Both the position numbers and the translations under genes were made by a program. A DNA stretch of 64,000 bases from Cycas panzhihuaensis (Eukaryota > Cycadophyta), in contig CM041465.1 of NCBI GenBank assembly GCA_023213395.1, forward strand, positions 3,224,001 to 3,288,000. The letters are read 5' to 3'. Shown here piece by piece: positions 1 to 11,605 of this stretch (the stretch's first letter is position 1; each line of letters starts with the position of its first letter). Under the pieces are notes generated by a model that worked only from the letters and a program-made list of their open reading frames with translations, was not told the origin of the DNA and ran no database searches.

Positions 1-1901
1 CATGCTCTAATGATCTGATAGAAGAAGTTAAGTGATCGTTAGTAAGTTCATGATGGGAATCCTTTGTTGTTTGAATAATTTCTTTGGAAGGAATACATTT
101 TCCAGCCTTCTGAATACCTAGTTAAATCTCAAATGTTTCTAAGGCTACACAATAATTAATAGCTTCTTTGTAAGTTTGAGGACTAAGTTTAAGAACTTCA
201 AGATGTATATGAGGCCTCAAAGAATTGGTGAATAAATCAAATAGGAGATTGGGATCAAGATGAGAATGGAAAGCATATACTTGGTCTTGAAACCATCTCA
301 TAAGGTCTCTAGAGGTTTCATCATAGTTTTGTTTAATAGCTAGAAGGGACTTGACGCCTAATTCAAGTGGTCTTGCTACATCAAAATAGTTGATAAAGGA
401 ATTAATTAATTATTAGAATGAGAGAATGGAGGCTGAAAGAAGTTAGTAAAACCATTTTAGGTCATCACCTTAAAGTGATTTAGGGAACAAATGCATCATG
501 ACATAATCATACCGTATGAAATCTACATAAGCAAGTGTAACCACTTGTATATGGGAAGCGAGATCCTAGGAAGAGTCACTTGAAAATTTAGGTAACTTAA
601 GAAGAAATGGAAGCATGAGAGATAAAATAACTTCACATGGAAAAGAGGACTTCATTTAATTAAGAAAGGGTTTCCTTAGCCTCAACATGGTAGGACATTA
701 AGGTAAGGATGATGGATGTGGAATAGAAGAAGTAATAGATTGTTGTTATTATTATTGTTGAGGAATAGCATGAGATGGGAAAGTAGATAAGGGATTGAAC
801 TAAGCTATAAGATTAACCACAAAATTAGTTTGGGGCATAGGATATTATGGGAAGATATGATTAAATGAAGGGAAAAGAGCTAATTGTAAAGTGGATCTAG
901 AAATATACAATGAAAAAGTAGGGTTAGCAACTCCCAAGGCTTGATATTGATTGATTGAGGTATGAGGATGAATGGGGTAAGTATGAGAAACATGTTGGGA
1001 AGCGAGGGCCACATTCAACATTTTAGGAGAAAGTGCATAAGGTCTAACGCCTTGTGACAAAGTCATATGGGATGTCTGATATGGAAATTAAGTCATGAAG
1101 GAGACATGATAAGAGGAAGTAACCCTAGTGGTATAGGAACAGATAGGTCATAGACTAGGTGAAGGTAGAACCACTTAACTCAAGGTGGTAACATGAGAGG
1201 GATTCAGGTTACTATGGATAGAAATAGTAGTAGAACCTTCTTAGATAGAAGGTATGGTATGGGAAGAATGGATCCAAACATGCAATCAAGAAGGAGAGGG
1301 AAGAGGTTGAGAATGGGTTAACTTATAATCTTCCACCACCTCTAAAGGAGGGGAATGAGGTCTCTCATAAAGGCCTAGGTGAAGGAGGCTGGGAAGGTAT
1401 GGGAGATCAAATGACATTAGGAGTAATTAAAGGCTTAACTTGAATTAATTCATACTCCTCACATAAAGGATTAAAGTGATGGTGTTTTAGTGAGGACATT
1501 ATGGTATGAGTCTCTAGATAAAACAAATCTTAATATCCAGGCATATGAAGTGGAGTAGGAACCCTAGTAAGAACTGACTCAAAATATGATGAATATGCTT
1601 GAATAAGAGGTGGTTCTTCTTGTGCAAAAGAAGGATCCACAAAAGAATGATCACCATGAAATTAAGAGGATTTAGGATACTATTGCTCCACTAGTATTTT
1701 ATATAACTGGTTTGAATCTTCGAGAGGGTAACATAAGTGTCATGAATATGATATTCCAAGGATTTGACATAAGATGATGAAACTTCTTGACCAAAATATG
1801 AAGGTTGGGTTTACAAATCAGGTGAGAGGCCTTGAAGCCTCAAAGATCACCTAGGAGTAGGTGTAATAACTTCCATTGCTTTAAATAAGAGAACAAATAG
1901 T
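1..1901 (-). pseudogene. gag: Degenerate Ty3/gypsy gag, minus strand
   Basis: Read on the minus strand, 120-620 gives a gag core: a 'SHIQ' start, a 'LFPKSL..DDLKWFY' stretch, 'LINSFINYF', then 'RDLMRWFQDQ' and 'LFTNSLRP'. This is the layout of the plant gypsy capsid domain. A proline-, serine- and histidine-rich segment precedes it at about 700-1100, and the rest toward 1900 is too decayed to follow. Several stops interrupt the frame, so it is dead. The same order (Pro-rich part, then a core with 'LMKLFPRSLQGDALKWFYRL') occurs in element N at 46.1-47.6 kb, and the primer sites match, so the two are probably related. The element runs off the left edge, and no protease or polymerase is visible. 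Confidence 0.7.
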
Positions 1902-1922
1902 AGCTTCCTAGTATGGTTGCCA
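1902..1922 (-). other. Primer-binding site of the minus-strand gypsy remnant
   Basis: The minus strand reads CTGGCAACCATACTAGGAAG, which matches the primer site of element N (CTGGCGACCATACTGGGGAC at 45833) except for G-to-A changes and the last bases. It lies where a primer site should be, upstream of gag on the minus strand. It therefore marks the LTR/internal boundary of the element at the left edge. Confidence 0.6.
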
Positions 1923-2350
1923 GAAAGATAGTGTATCCCGAGTGGAACTAAACTAGATATCTCTCAATCAATGGAATGCTTTCTTTTGTTTTAGATTTAG
2001 ACTAGGAGATATAAAGTCTAAGAGGACCTAAGTGACCACCTTTATCTAACTCCTAAGAAGGAGTCCCCACCTAATTATGATATCTAACAAAGATGTAAAT
2101 GAATGAGTCAATGAAATGCTAGGATATATAGGGGTGATTGAATCCATTAGCCTATACAAATAGATGGAGGAGTTCTAAGTTTAGAGTTATTCTATCAATA
2201 TCTCCTATGTTCTTCTTAAGGACTTCTTTCCTCATATTCTTTAAACCTTTTAAGTTTTACTTAAATAAAGGAGAAGGGATAAGAAAACAGAAGGAGTTTT
2301 GTATTTTTTTAGTTATATATTTTAAGATGAAATGAAAATCATAAAGGCAA
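1923..2350 (-). repeat. Probable LTR remnant next to the primer site; outer end unknown
   Basis: Sequence directly outside the minus-strand primer site should be the 5' LTR of that element. No partner LTR is in the window, so the far end cannot be set and 2350 is a guess. The 65-codon plus-strand frame at 2138-2335 has no recognisable features. Confidence 0.3.
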
Positions 2351-4294
2351 TTAATAAAACTATAAAAACCTATCCACATTCTTTCAATACACAAATAAAA
2401 GACTAACCATGTATGCAATATCTTTTTTATTTATTTATTTTTAATTTCAAAAGATGAAGCACACTAAAATAAGTATGAGACTATTTCTTTTAGATGAAAT
2501 ACACACTTTTTCAAGGAAAGAAAAACACTAATATAAGATGTAACATAATATGCAACTGTGTATGTAAAACTATCAAGAGATCTAATAACATGCAATTTTT
2601 ATATGAAACTTCTCACTCCAATTACATGTTTTTTTTTTTTTGAAAATGCTTCTATAATGAAAGGAGAGATTTTAAAGATTTTCTACTACTATTATGAATA
2701 ATTTTTTAGACCATTAATAAAGCATATAACTAATTATATCCAAATCATAATCCTTATACAAGTAACAAGTTAAAACATTAAGAGATTTTATTATAATTAT
2801 AGTATAATGGGCTCCAAAGGGATCCTTAAACCTTTAATGATTTAAAAGTATCAAACATATATCATTCACCAATTTACATTTTTCTTTTCAAAGTAGAAGA
2901 GATAAAATAAGTGAAATTAAACAAGAACAATATCAATACTTCTTTCCTATCATGAAAAATCCTACCTCAAAATAGCTTTCATTCTTTCATTTGATCAAAT
3001 TTCTCCAAACTCTTCCTTTAAAATTGATAAAGGATGAAAACAACAAGCACCATAGGCTAAACTACAACCACAAACCAGATAAAAATATAGCAAACTACTT
3101 AGAATTTAAATAGCTATAGAAGAATGAGGAAGAGAAACTCTTTTATGAGTGAAGAAATGAGCATTCTTTACAATAGTCTTCTCTTATTTTATCCCATAAA
3201 GGGTTGACCTTTCAGCCAAATTTTCAAGCCAAAAATTAGTATAAGATTACTACAAATACTAGAAGAAAGAATAGATAAACTTTAAGCAAAAATAATCTCC
3301 AATAAGTAGTGAAACTAAGAACTTTGACTAGGAAAGATCTTACTAAGGACAAGGAGTATTGAGGCTGAAAATCTTGAGAAAAATCAAGAAACTTGAAGAA
3401 CAAACCATCAAAATTTAAACATCAATAGAACAAAAACTTAAAGCATCAAAATCTCCTATTAATTTCACCCATTAGCATCACCAAAAGTAGTTTACTAAGT
3501 CACAGCAATAGGAAACTTGAAAAGTCTCCAAAAATCCCCCAAAAAGTCACTCTAGACCTTGGTTTCTTCCCTTTCTAAATGTGAATGATAGATAATTATT
3601 AGTTAGGATTCAATCTAGGCATGCAAAATATAAGCTTACATCAAATATGTGTGGTGGAATGTAAGAATTAAGCATGCTAGTTGAGTTTTACATGCATAAC
3701 TATTAAAGACATGACCGGTCACATTTTTAGTAGGCCAAAAATATAACTTTACACTAAAAGTGTGATCGGTCATATTTTTAGCAGTACCAAAAACGCAAAA
3801 AGTCAAGAGGTAAAAATTGACTTATTAAAAGTTAAAAAGTGAATTTTAAATAATAAATTTAAGTATAAATAACTCTATTAATGAGAAAAAGGGCCTAAAC
3901 ATGATAAAAATAATAAGCATGAGCCTAAATATTGATTGAAAAGACCAAATAAGGGTGAAATCAGGATAAAAAGATAAAAAGAGAAAGGTTCTAAAGGAAT
4001 GAATGAACTAAAAATGATCATGAAAGAAAGATTTTAGTGCCATAAGTATTAGTCATCAAAAGGTGATAATATAATCATACAACAATCATCATTTATCATA
4101 CATCATTAATAAAATCAATACATTAGTTCATTAAAACATGGCCTGCCATAATATAAAACCAAGTTCATCATTACTTTCTCATGAAACCATACAAGACATG
4201 TGTTAAAAGTTATAAGGGTAAATGAGAGGCCACATTTTGGTGAAATGCATGGTGAAAACAAATTTAGAAAAATAGAAAATCAGATCCAAGTTTA
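2351..4294. other. AT-rich noncoding stretch, no gene seen
   Basis: Low-complexity AT-rich DNA with short A and T runs. No coding frame of note occurs on either strand. The only local structure I see is a pair of near-palindromes at 3712 and 3763, listed separately. It could hold more of the minus-strand LTR, but nothing in the window confirms that. Confidence 0.5.
3711..3795. repeat. Two spaced copies of a palindromic TGAYCGGTCA motif
   Basis: TGACCGGTCA at 3712-3721 is a perfect 10-bp palindrome. TGATCGGTCA at 3763-3772 is the same with one C-to-T change. Both are followed by CAYATTTTTAG and then a CCAAAAA-type run, so a unit of about 51 bp is repeated. The role is unknown. Confidence 0.6.
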
Positions 4295-4519
4295 TGTTAG
4301 AATATAATGTCATCTTCTCATTATAGTAATACATATAACATTAAATTGGTTATTATGACTTTATGTTAGGTTAATTTATATTAAATGTTAGTCACTAATC
4401 CTAACCCTATTTATGTTAGTGACTCACTATATAAGTATGTATAAGCTCTCATTGTAATGTAATTTTGATCATTCTTCACTCATTCTCTTTATTTTTTATG
4501 TCTACACTCTAAATTAATA
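4295..4519 (+). repeat. 5' LTR of copia I
   Basis: It starts TGTTAGAATATAATGTCATC and ends CTCTAAATTAATA (CA has decayed to TA). It matches 9741-9965 along its length. A TATATAAG box lies at 4428-4435 and is the likely promoter. Confidence 0.92.
4428..4435 (+). promoter_or_regulatory. TATA box of copia I LTR
   Basis: TATATAAG is found about two thirds of the way through the 5' LTR. The 3' LTR has a mutated version at the same place (TGTATAAG). This position fits the U3/R border of a short copia LTR. Confidence 0.6.
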
Positions 4520-4531
4520 TGGTACTAGAGC
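4520..4531 (+). other. Primer-binding site of copia I (initiator Met tRNA)
   Basis: TGGTACTAGAGC directly follows the 5' LTR. The usual plant copia site is TGGTATCAGAGC, so this is a two-base-swapped decayed copy. Confidence 0.8.
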
Positions 4532-5211
4532 TAGGTTTGCTCTATGTGTGAGTCAGACTGCTCTTGAATGCCTTTTATATGACTATATAGTCATATTTAT
4601 ATACTACACAAGAAAACATTTTTTGTCTCAGAATCACCTCAAATTTGACTAGTAGAAACGTCTTGATATATTCTCTTATCTTCTCCAAATGGTCAATATC
4701 AAATTCTATTATTTTCTAGCCTAAAATAGGCCCAAAATCTATACAACTACCACTTTGTTCCTTTGCTTTTTTCCCTTCTTATGGACTAAAATACCTAATA
4801 AGACTAGTATCATCTGAAAGGACTTTGAATAAGCTCTTTGTTGATATATGATTTGACCCCTTTCCTTACTAGATTAGGAAGATACAAGTGAAAATGTATA
4901 AAAACCCTAATTGCCATACCAAAATTTGAGGCTAATTTTCTTAGTGATCATAGCTCTAATAAAAAAATTAAAACCAAATCTAGAAAAAGCTCAATAAGAT
5001 CCTACATTTAAGAACAATTTTGTTTAGATTAGAGAACTTTAAAATTTTGGCCATTGTAGCAGGTTTATATGGCCATATGTACATCTAATTGTATAATGGT
5101 ACTGCTCTCTGCACAAAAAAATTTCTATTATTTAAATATTATTTAATATCAAGTTTTTTATACTTTGTCTATTATATTTTTTTTTCTATGATCAGTATCC
5201 CTATGTTCCAT

Positions 5212-5572
5212 GAGTAGATAACTGTGCTTGGAACCTACTCATTCCTAGCTTTAGAGACCTTATTCTTGAGGTCTATAATAATCATAGTGGATCTGTCATT
5301 CTTAGTTAAGAATGTTGGTATTTGAAACTAATGTGTGAAGTGAGAGGAACCAAAAGGACCGAATACCCAAGCCTTAGATAAAACCCACCTATGGATTTAA
5401 GACTCCATGTACTGAAAGGTATATCAGAGGACCCCATAGAATCCACAAACCAATCCTAGAATAAAAAGCCTAGAATGAGCATCGAATAGTTGTAGTATAG
5501 TGGTCAACGATTAGCATTACAAAGCTACTTATCCTAAATCTCACCTAGAGATTTATTGATAGGCCTACAAGT
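5212..5572 (+). repeat. Leader module shared with the chromovirus at 33 kb
   Basis: This stretch of the untranslated leader aligns with 32993-33347 in the chromovirus leader. Shared blocks include TAGAGACCT, GGATCTGTCATTCT, AAGCC.TAGA.AAAAC, TATGTAC-type, ATAGGAGGACCC-type and TAGGCCTA.AAG. It opens with a 29-nt hairpin, 5212-5240, with arms GAGTAG and CTACTC. A box-A-like TAGTATAGTGG lies at 5494-5504, but no box B is recognisable. It sits between primer site and gag in both elements, where packaging and dimerisation signals lie in retroelements. That role is inference. Confidence 0.7.
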
Positions 5573-5626
5573 CTAGGTAATCCTACATCTAGAATTGGTA
5601 TGATAAATTTGTTATTATGGCTTCTA

Positions 5627-6560
5627 CCCTTCAGCTTAAAGACTCTAAAAATTTGACTGATGATAATTCTGAATCTTGGAGAACCAAAATGAGATCCATC
5701 CTCATTACTATAGGAGTATGGGATGAAACTAAATTTGTCAAATAAGAAGCTGTTGATATTGTTAAAAAAAGAGTCTTCCTAGAACAAAGAGGTCTTGCTC
5801 TTACTACCATTATATTGTTAGTCATAGATTTAATTTTACCACATATCTCCAATGATACTTCACCTTATGATGCCTAGATAACTTTACAAATATTATATAC
5901 TTAAAATAATATCGCTCATATCATATCCCTTAAGAACTAGATGGTTATCCTTAAGATGACTAAATATGAGAATGTCACCTCTTTCTTGGTTCACTTTAAA
6001 TGCATCTAAGGAAATCTCATCTTTATTAGAATCACCCACACCAATGGAAAACTCATTGATCTGATGCTCAATAAGCTACCTTCTAGATTCAAACTATTCA
6101 TTACCTCATACTTGATAATAACAAATACAATACAACCAACTTTTAATGCATTTTGTGGCTACCTACTTCATTATGAGCAAACTAAAGTCAACATGGAAGG
6201 AGACCTTGATAATGCCTTCTCCACTTAGGTGAGTCTTACTAGAAGAAGCGCGATCAATTGAGGGACCTTCAATTCAAATAGAGGTTGGGGTAAATCTTTA
6301 GACTAAGGAAGATGTCATCCCACTAGTTTCAATCTCATCAGGGAAAGGTCCTCCTTTAAAGTACTTATATAATAATACTTTAAGAGAAGAAGTTAAGAAC
6401 AAATCATATGCATCTATTGTGAAAGTTTTGGTCACTTTTCCATTAACTACCACAATAGGGAAGTTAATATTGAAAGAGGGATCATTACATTTTGTAGTTA
6501 CTTAGGACAATTAAGAACTAAGGAGACACTTGAACCTCGAGAGGAGTAAGAGGAATCTAC
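5627..6560 (+). pseudogene. gag: copia I gag, degenerate
   Basis: The frame starts at an ATG (MASTLQLKDSKNLTDDNSE) and continues through a capsid region of the copia gag (UBN2) type. A CCHC zinc knuckle sits at about 6414-6465 ('CIYCESFGHFSINY'), in which the last Cys has become Tyr. Stops break the frame many times, for instance after 'DETKFVK' and at the end of 'SPYDA'. The protein would form the particle shell and bind RNA, but it cannot be made from this copy. Confidence 0.8.
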
Positions 6561-6599
6561 ATTCATCATTGCTCTCTCATTTGCATTGGATAACTAAAG

Positions 6600-7140
6600 A
6601 AAGGATGACTAGCTCATTGACTCTTAAGCATCATAACACATGATTAATAAAAGATTACAATTCAGCAACCTAAAGCCTCTCACAACCCATAAGTTAGTGG
6701 AACTAGGAGATGATACCAGGCATAGCATTTAAGGGATGTGATCAACACCAATTATCATGCCTAATGAAAATCTTGAGAAAGTTGGGCAAGTTTTATATAT
6801 ACCTAGGATGACTAAGAATCTTTTCTCAATATCTTATATCACTAATAATAAACTTCAAGTTCTTTTTTATAGGGACAAATACATAATCTTTAACAAATAC
6901 AAAAACAATAAGGTGATTAGTGAAGGTCACAAAACTAAGGGATTGTACAAATTTCTGGCCTCATCAACTCACTCAACTTTGAATGTATTTATTTTTCTTA
7001 ATAATAAAAAACTCTAGCACTTGCAATATGGGCATCTCCCTTATGATGCTTTGTTAAATTTAAGTAAATATGACATGGTAAAAGGATTGCCTTGGGTAAA
7101 AAAACCTAACATTGTTTATGATGTATGTATGATGGGAAAA
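6600..7140 (+). pseudogene. pol: copia I protease and pre-integrase domain, degenerate
   Basis: At about 6608-6650 the protease active-site block can be traced, with its Asp-Ser kept, but the Gly and a later residue are now stops. Then 6757-7016 is open for 86 codons ('VGQVLYIPRMTKNLFSIS'), the end of the protease and the start of the GAG-pre-integrase domain. 'LQYGHLPYDALLNL' at about 7021-7065 is the zinc-binding His region of that domain. No functional product is expected. Confidence 0.75.
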
Positions 7141-7194
7141 CAATACAGGTTGTAATTTAATCTAAGCATAACAAGAGCTAGGCACAAGTTTTAA

Positions 7195-7900
7195 ATGATA
7201 CACAACAACTTATGTGGACCTTTCATACCACCATCTATTCAAGGAGCCTTTTATTTCCTCACATTTATAGATGACTACTCAAGGAAAGTATGGATTTACT
7301 TTCTCAAGTTAAAATTTGATGTATTGAGTATTTTTTAAAATTTTAAAGTGAGAGTCAAAAATAAAAGTGGATACCATATTAAATGCCTAAGAACTAATAA
7401 TAGAGAGGAATCTACTTTAAATAAATTTAATGAATTTTGTAAGATACATGGAATTCAAAGATAATTGACCACTCCATATACCCCTCAATCTAATGGAGTG
7501 GTCGAAAGAAAGAATATAACTATAATAGAAATGACTTGATCCCTCTTAAAAGAGAAGAAAGTCCCTAATAAATACTAGCTAAAAGATGCAAATATCATTG
7601 TATATCTTCTAATAGAAGCCCTTCCAATCCCTTAGAAAATATGACTCTAGAAGAAGCCTAGTCTAGCAATAAGCCTAATGTGTAACATCTTTGAATCTTT
7701 GGGTCTATTATATACATACATATCCTAGTTAAAAAACAAAACAAAAAATGGATGACAAAAGTAGGAAATGCATTTTGGTAGGCTATAGTGAAGCCTCCAA
7801 AGTCTACAAATGTCTATACCCTCTGAATGATAAATTATTTCCAAGATAAGATGTCTACTTTGATGAGTCATTAGTTTTTTACTAAGAGAATATCACCTTC
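7195..7900 (+). pseudogene. pol: copia I integrase core, catalytic Asp lost
   Basis: The integrase core is recognised by 'NNLCGPFIPP', 'FIDDYSRKVWIYFLK', 'LRTNNREES' and 'TPYTPQSNGVVERKN'. The DDE-type enzyme needs Asp, Asp, Glu. Here the first two are Asn (HxD and RTDN have become HNN and RTNN) while the Glu remains. Both changes are single G-to-A steps. Downstream the frame shifts and has many stops. Confidence 0.82.
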
Positions 7901-8214
7901 AATGAGCATATAACCTTCAACCTTCTATTCCTAGAAAGGCAACATGGAGAATCTTCATCAACCACTTGGGTAGAACACTCTACTCCAGAAAACTAGCAAT
8001 AAATATTGAATTGGGGTAATGGTGGGACCACCTCCTCCTTAATTTTAAGTAATCAGGAGAGTCAATCATTAACCTAACTAAAAAGAATCCCTAAATTGTA
8101 CCTCAAAATAGTAAAGGATTTTAGAGTTGAGCCTGGTAACATATGATAAGGAAGAGCTATAAGAAGCAAAACTTACATTGGCTTAGTTATAGAAGTTGAC
8201 ATCACACCTCAACA

Positions 8215-9235
8215 AGCACAAGAGGATCCTAACTAAAAGTTGGCAAAGGATGAAGAAATGACATCCATTATCAAAAATAAAACTTGGGATTTAATGGCTC
8301 CAAAATCGGGCAAGCCCATTATGGGATGTCAATGACTTTACAAGATCAAATAAAAAGTAAACTGTGGCATCAAAAAATATAAAGCTCATCTTGTTACCAA
8401 GGGATTCACTCAAATACAATGAGTTGATTATGATAAAACCTTTACTCTTATTACTAAAATGAAAACCATTAAAATCATCTTGGCTCTTACAACTCAAGAT
8501 AACTAGCTTATCTATTAAATGGATGTTAAAGGCGCCTTTTTAAATGACAACCTACATGAAGAGGTATACATGCAATAGCCACCAAGATATATTGAACCAA
8601 TATAAGAACACCTTGTGTGTAAACTCAATAAGGCCCTATATGGTTTGAAATAGATACCTAGATCTTAGTACTCAAAACTTAATACATATGTTAGAAATGC
8701 AAGAATGTCAAGGTCTGAATCTAATCATAGTCTCTTTGCTCATATCATTAAAGACAAGTTAATCTCTATTCTAATAGTGTATGTGGATGATCTAATAATA
8801 ACAGGTAATGACTTTGAATGGATCGATTCCTTGCATTATTAGCTATTTAAAGAATTTAAAATGACATATCTAGGCCATCTACACTACTACTTAGGAATTG
8901 AAACCCATCATCAAAACAGTGGAATCTTTATATACTAGTCCAAATATACTACTTGAATCCTAGATAAATTTAACATGACCAACTACAAGCCAACTCCTAC
9001 ACCTATATGTACTAGTACAAAGCTAATATCTAACCAGAATGGTATGCCAGTAGATACAACCTTGTATTAAAAGTTGGTGGGCATTATGAACTATCTCATA
9101 TCTACTAGGCCTAATATTATCCATGATATGGGTATTGTGTTAAGATACATGTCATCTCCCAAGGAATCACATTGGAAATCTACCAAACATATCCTTCGAT
9201 ATATTTAGGGGACAAAAAATCATGAAATCCTATAT
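8215..9235 (+). pseudogene. pol: copia I reverse transcriptase, degenerate
   Basis: RT blocks are clear: 'KAHLVTKGFTQIQ', 'MDVKGAFLNDNLHEEVYMQ', 'KLNKALYGLK' and the catalytic YVDD at 8780-8791 ('LIVYVDDLIITGND'), followed by 'YLGHLHYYLGIE'. The catalytic box is intact, but the frame holds many stops. Most lie where Gln or Trp stands in the family: CAG to TAG in 'MQ*PP' and 'GLK*', and TGG to TAG in 'RS*YSKL'. Confidence 0.88.
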
Positions 9236-9721
9236 AGTAAAAATACCTCTAGACTTTTGTCTAGTCACTCTAATTTTGATAGGGTAAGAGATCTAGATAA
9301 TAAAAAATCCATAATTGGATATTGCTTTGATCTCGGTGGTAGAGTCACCTCATAGAAAATAAAAAAATAATCAATAGTCTTATTATCCATAACAAAGACT
9401 AAGTATCCAAGCTATAGTCCATGCCACATGTGAAGCCATCTAGCTCAGAAGAATGTTGGAGGAGCTTAATCACCTGTAATATGATCCTAGTCAGATTAAT
9501 TACAAAAATTGAATCACTATTCAAATGACAAAAAATCATGTCTTTCGTGCTAGAACCAAGCATATCAAAGTACACTATCACTTCATTCAAGAAAGGTTAA
9601 CAAAAAGGAAGTGAAACTAGAGTATTGACCAAGTGAGGAGCAACTTGTATACATATTTACCAAGCCTTTAGCTAAAGACAAGCTCCTATGTTTATGCAGT
9701 AAACTAGGAGTTACAACCTAG
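9236..9721 (+). pseudogene. pol: copia I RNase H and pol C-terminus, degenerate
   Basis: 'SHSNFDRVRDLDNKKSIIGY' and 'CFDLGGRVTS' are the start of the copia RNase H, and 'QLVYIFTKPLAKDKL' is its conserved end. The frame terminates just before the 3' LTR. Internal frameshifts occur around 9400. Confidence 0.78.
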
Positions 9722-9740
9722 AGTTGACATTACAAGGTGA

Positions 9741-9965
9741 CGTTAGAATATAATGTCATCTTCTCATTGTAGTAATACATGTAGTATTAAATTAATCATT
9801 ATAACTTTATGTTAGGTTAACTAACATTAAATATTAATCAATGAACCTAACCCTATTTATACTAGTGACTTATTGTATAAGTATGTATAACCTCTCATTG
9901 TAATGCAATTTTGATCATTCTTCACTCATTCTCTTCATTTTTTGTGTCTGCACTCTAAATTAACA
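9741..9965 (+). repeat. 3' LTR of copia I
   Basis: It starts CGTTAGAATATAATGTCATC (TG decayed to CG) and ends CTCTAAATTAACA. It aligns end to end with the 5' LTR, with about 11% mismatches by eye. Confidence 0.9.
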
Positions 9966-10884
9966 ATTTGAAGGAGTAATAAGGATCAAATACTACTAAT
10001 CTATTAGTGGAGAATTATGTGTAAAGTTCTATCTTAAAATAGAGCAAGTTTATTGTGATTTTTTTACATTAGTAATCATAGTTCTATCTAAACAATTACC
10101 TATCTTTTCCATGTTGTGTTATATATTTGTATAAAGGGAAACTATTTGATTATACTATGAGGAAAGTAGGTTAACAATAGGTTATAGTAGTAAAGTAAAG
10201 ATGTTCATTTGGAAGATCAGTGGTAAAGGTGGTAGGTTCCTTAACATATCAGAGTGATCCATTACAAGTCTATGGCAATATTTTATACATGAGAAGAACA
10301 AGCATGCAAGAGATTGCAGAATATTATCATTGTTGAACTAAGCCAAATAAAAAAGTATGAATGTAGATGACAAATTGTATGTTATGAGATAACCATAGAA
10401 AGATAATAGAAATAAATACCAAGAACATAGGCATGTCTACCCACTACAAATCATAGAGCATAAGACCAAACACACTAAAAGATGAAGTACATTGGTTTCA
10501 TAAAAGATATAACGTTGAGTAAGTTGTAATCACTAGTGTATAGGAAATGTACATTCCTGAGGTATCACTATGCAAAAGCCTATTAGTTACCTACCATGGT
10601 AATCCACATCACCCCTCTAAACACAATACTAATTGAAAATTTGTCACCATTGGCATGCATGCTAGGAGGGTATTTTTTTCAACGTTATTATATAATTTTT
10701 TTTCTAAAGTTATATTTAAGTTAAATTAGATTGGATATATTTCTGGAGATAATTATTAGCACCTAGCGGTTAATGGGAAGTCATATGAAAAGACTATAAG
10801 ATGATGAGCTAAATTTTTAAAAGGGGCTTCAAACCTTTTTACTTTTTTTGTTCCCTTCTATTTTATATTTCAAGGAGGTACCTA
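9966..10884. other. AT-rich spacer between copia I and gypsy A
   Basis: No open frame of note and no recognised motif. It was probably single DNA between the two insertions. ACCTA at 10880-10884 is the left candidate target duplication of gypsy A. Confidence 0.5.
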
Positions 10885-11605
10885 TGTGTGGCCAAAAGGG
10901 TAGTTGTTATTTTAAGGTAAAATAGGTGTAATTAGGCTTTAGATAGGTGTGACTAAGTTCAGGCAGGTGCAATTGGAATGCATATAGGTATAATTAAACT
11001 ACTAGTAGGTGCAACTATACTTCTAACAGTTGAAATTGGATTATAAACAAGTGTAACCAGATTACTGGCAGGTGCAACCAAACTTCAGGCAGGTGCAACC
11101 AGACTACTGGTAGGTGCAACTAGATTTCAGGTAGGTGCAACTAGAACACTGGCAATTGCAAGTAGACTACTTGTAGGTGTAACCAAAGCATAGTAGGTAC
11201 AACCAAATTCTTGATAAGTGTAACTAGGGTAGCAACTGGTGCAACTTGGGTAGCAACTAGTTTAACTAGAGTAGCATTAGTTATGAATAAAGTGTAAAAA
11301 TAATATTAAAGAATGATGGAATAGTTACATCAAGTAGTTATAATTATAGGATAGGAAATATAAATAAAGTTATTGTAAGAAAGGGAGATCACTAATTTAT
11401 ATTGCTATGTATTCTTGCAGAGGTCATCTAATTATAGCTATTGCACACTATTCAGGCTAGCATCTGGTTGTGAAAGGACTAGATGTAGAGCCCTTTTGAT
11501 AATAAAAGCTTGGTTATTTGTGCTCCAACATTATGTCTTTCTCTCTTTCTTGTAACTCTTGTAGAATGTAGTTGAGAATGTTAGGGTAAGGGAAAAAGGT
11601 GCACA
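10885..11605 (+). repeat. 5' LTR of gypsy A
   Basis: It starts TGTGTGGCCAAAAGGGTAG and ends AAAAAGGTGCACA. It aligns with 19852-20637. The length difference of 65 bp is explained by three fewer 21-bp repeat units. No clear primer site follows. Confidence 0.88.
10918..11275 (+). repeat. 21-bp minisatellite in 5' LTR, about 17 units
   Basis: Diverged units of the type AGGTGCAACTAGACTACTGGC follow one another head to tail. I count 17 by hand, with some of 20-22 bp. It fills about half of the LTR, in the part that should be U3. Confidence 0.88.

Larger units (their letters stand above)
4295..9965 (+). mobile_element. Ty1/copia LTR retrotransposon I, full length, dead
   Basis: Two LTRs of about 225 bp bound the element. 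An initiator-Met-tRNA primer site follows the first. The order inside is gag, protease, integrase, reverse transcriptase, RNase H, which defines copia. Its total of 5.67 kb is normal for the superfamily. The LTRs differ at roughly one base in ten by eye, and the coding frame has dozens of stops, so insertion is old. No clean 5-bp target duplication is seen (GTTTA on the left, ATTTG on the right), perhaps through mutation. The leader of about 1.1 kb carries a module also present in the chromovirus at 33 kb. Confidence 0.93.

Noticed and set aside
5480-5580. tRNA-Asp-like sequence (TTGTAGTATAGTGGTCAACG) as a tRNA gene
   Set aside because: Only a box-A-like block is present. There is no box B, no acceptor stem pairing, and the anticodon arm cannot be drawn. 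The chromovirus copy is no better. Kept only as a remark on the leader module.
4285-9975. Target duplication for copia I
   Set aside because: GTTTA on the left and ATTTG on the right share only TTT. Not enough to claim.
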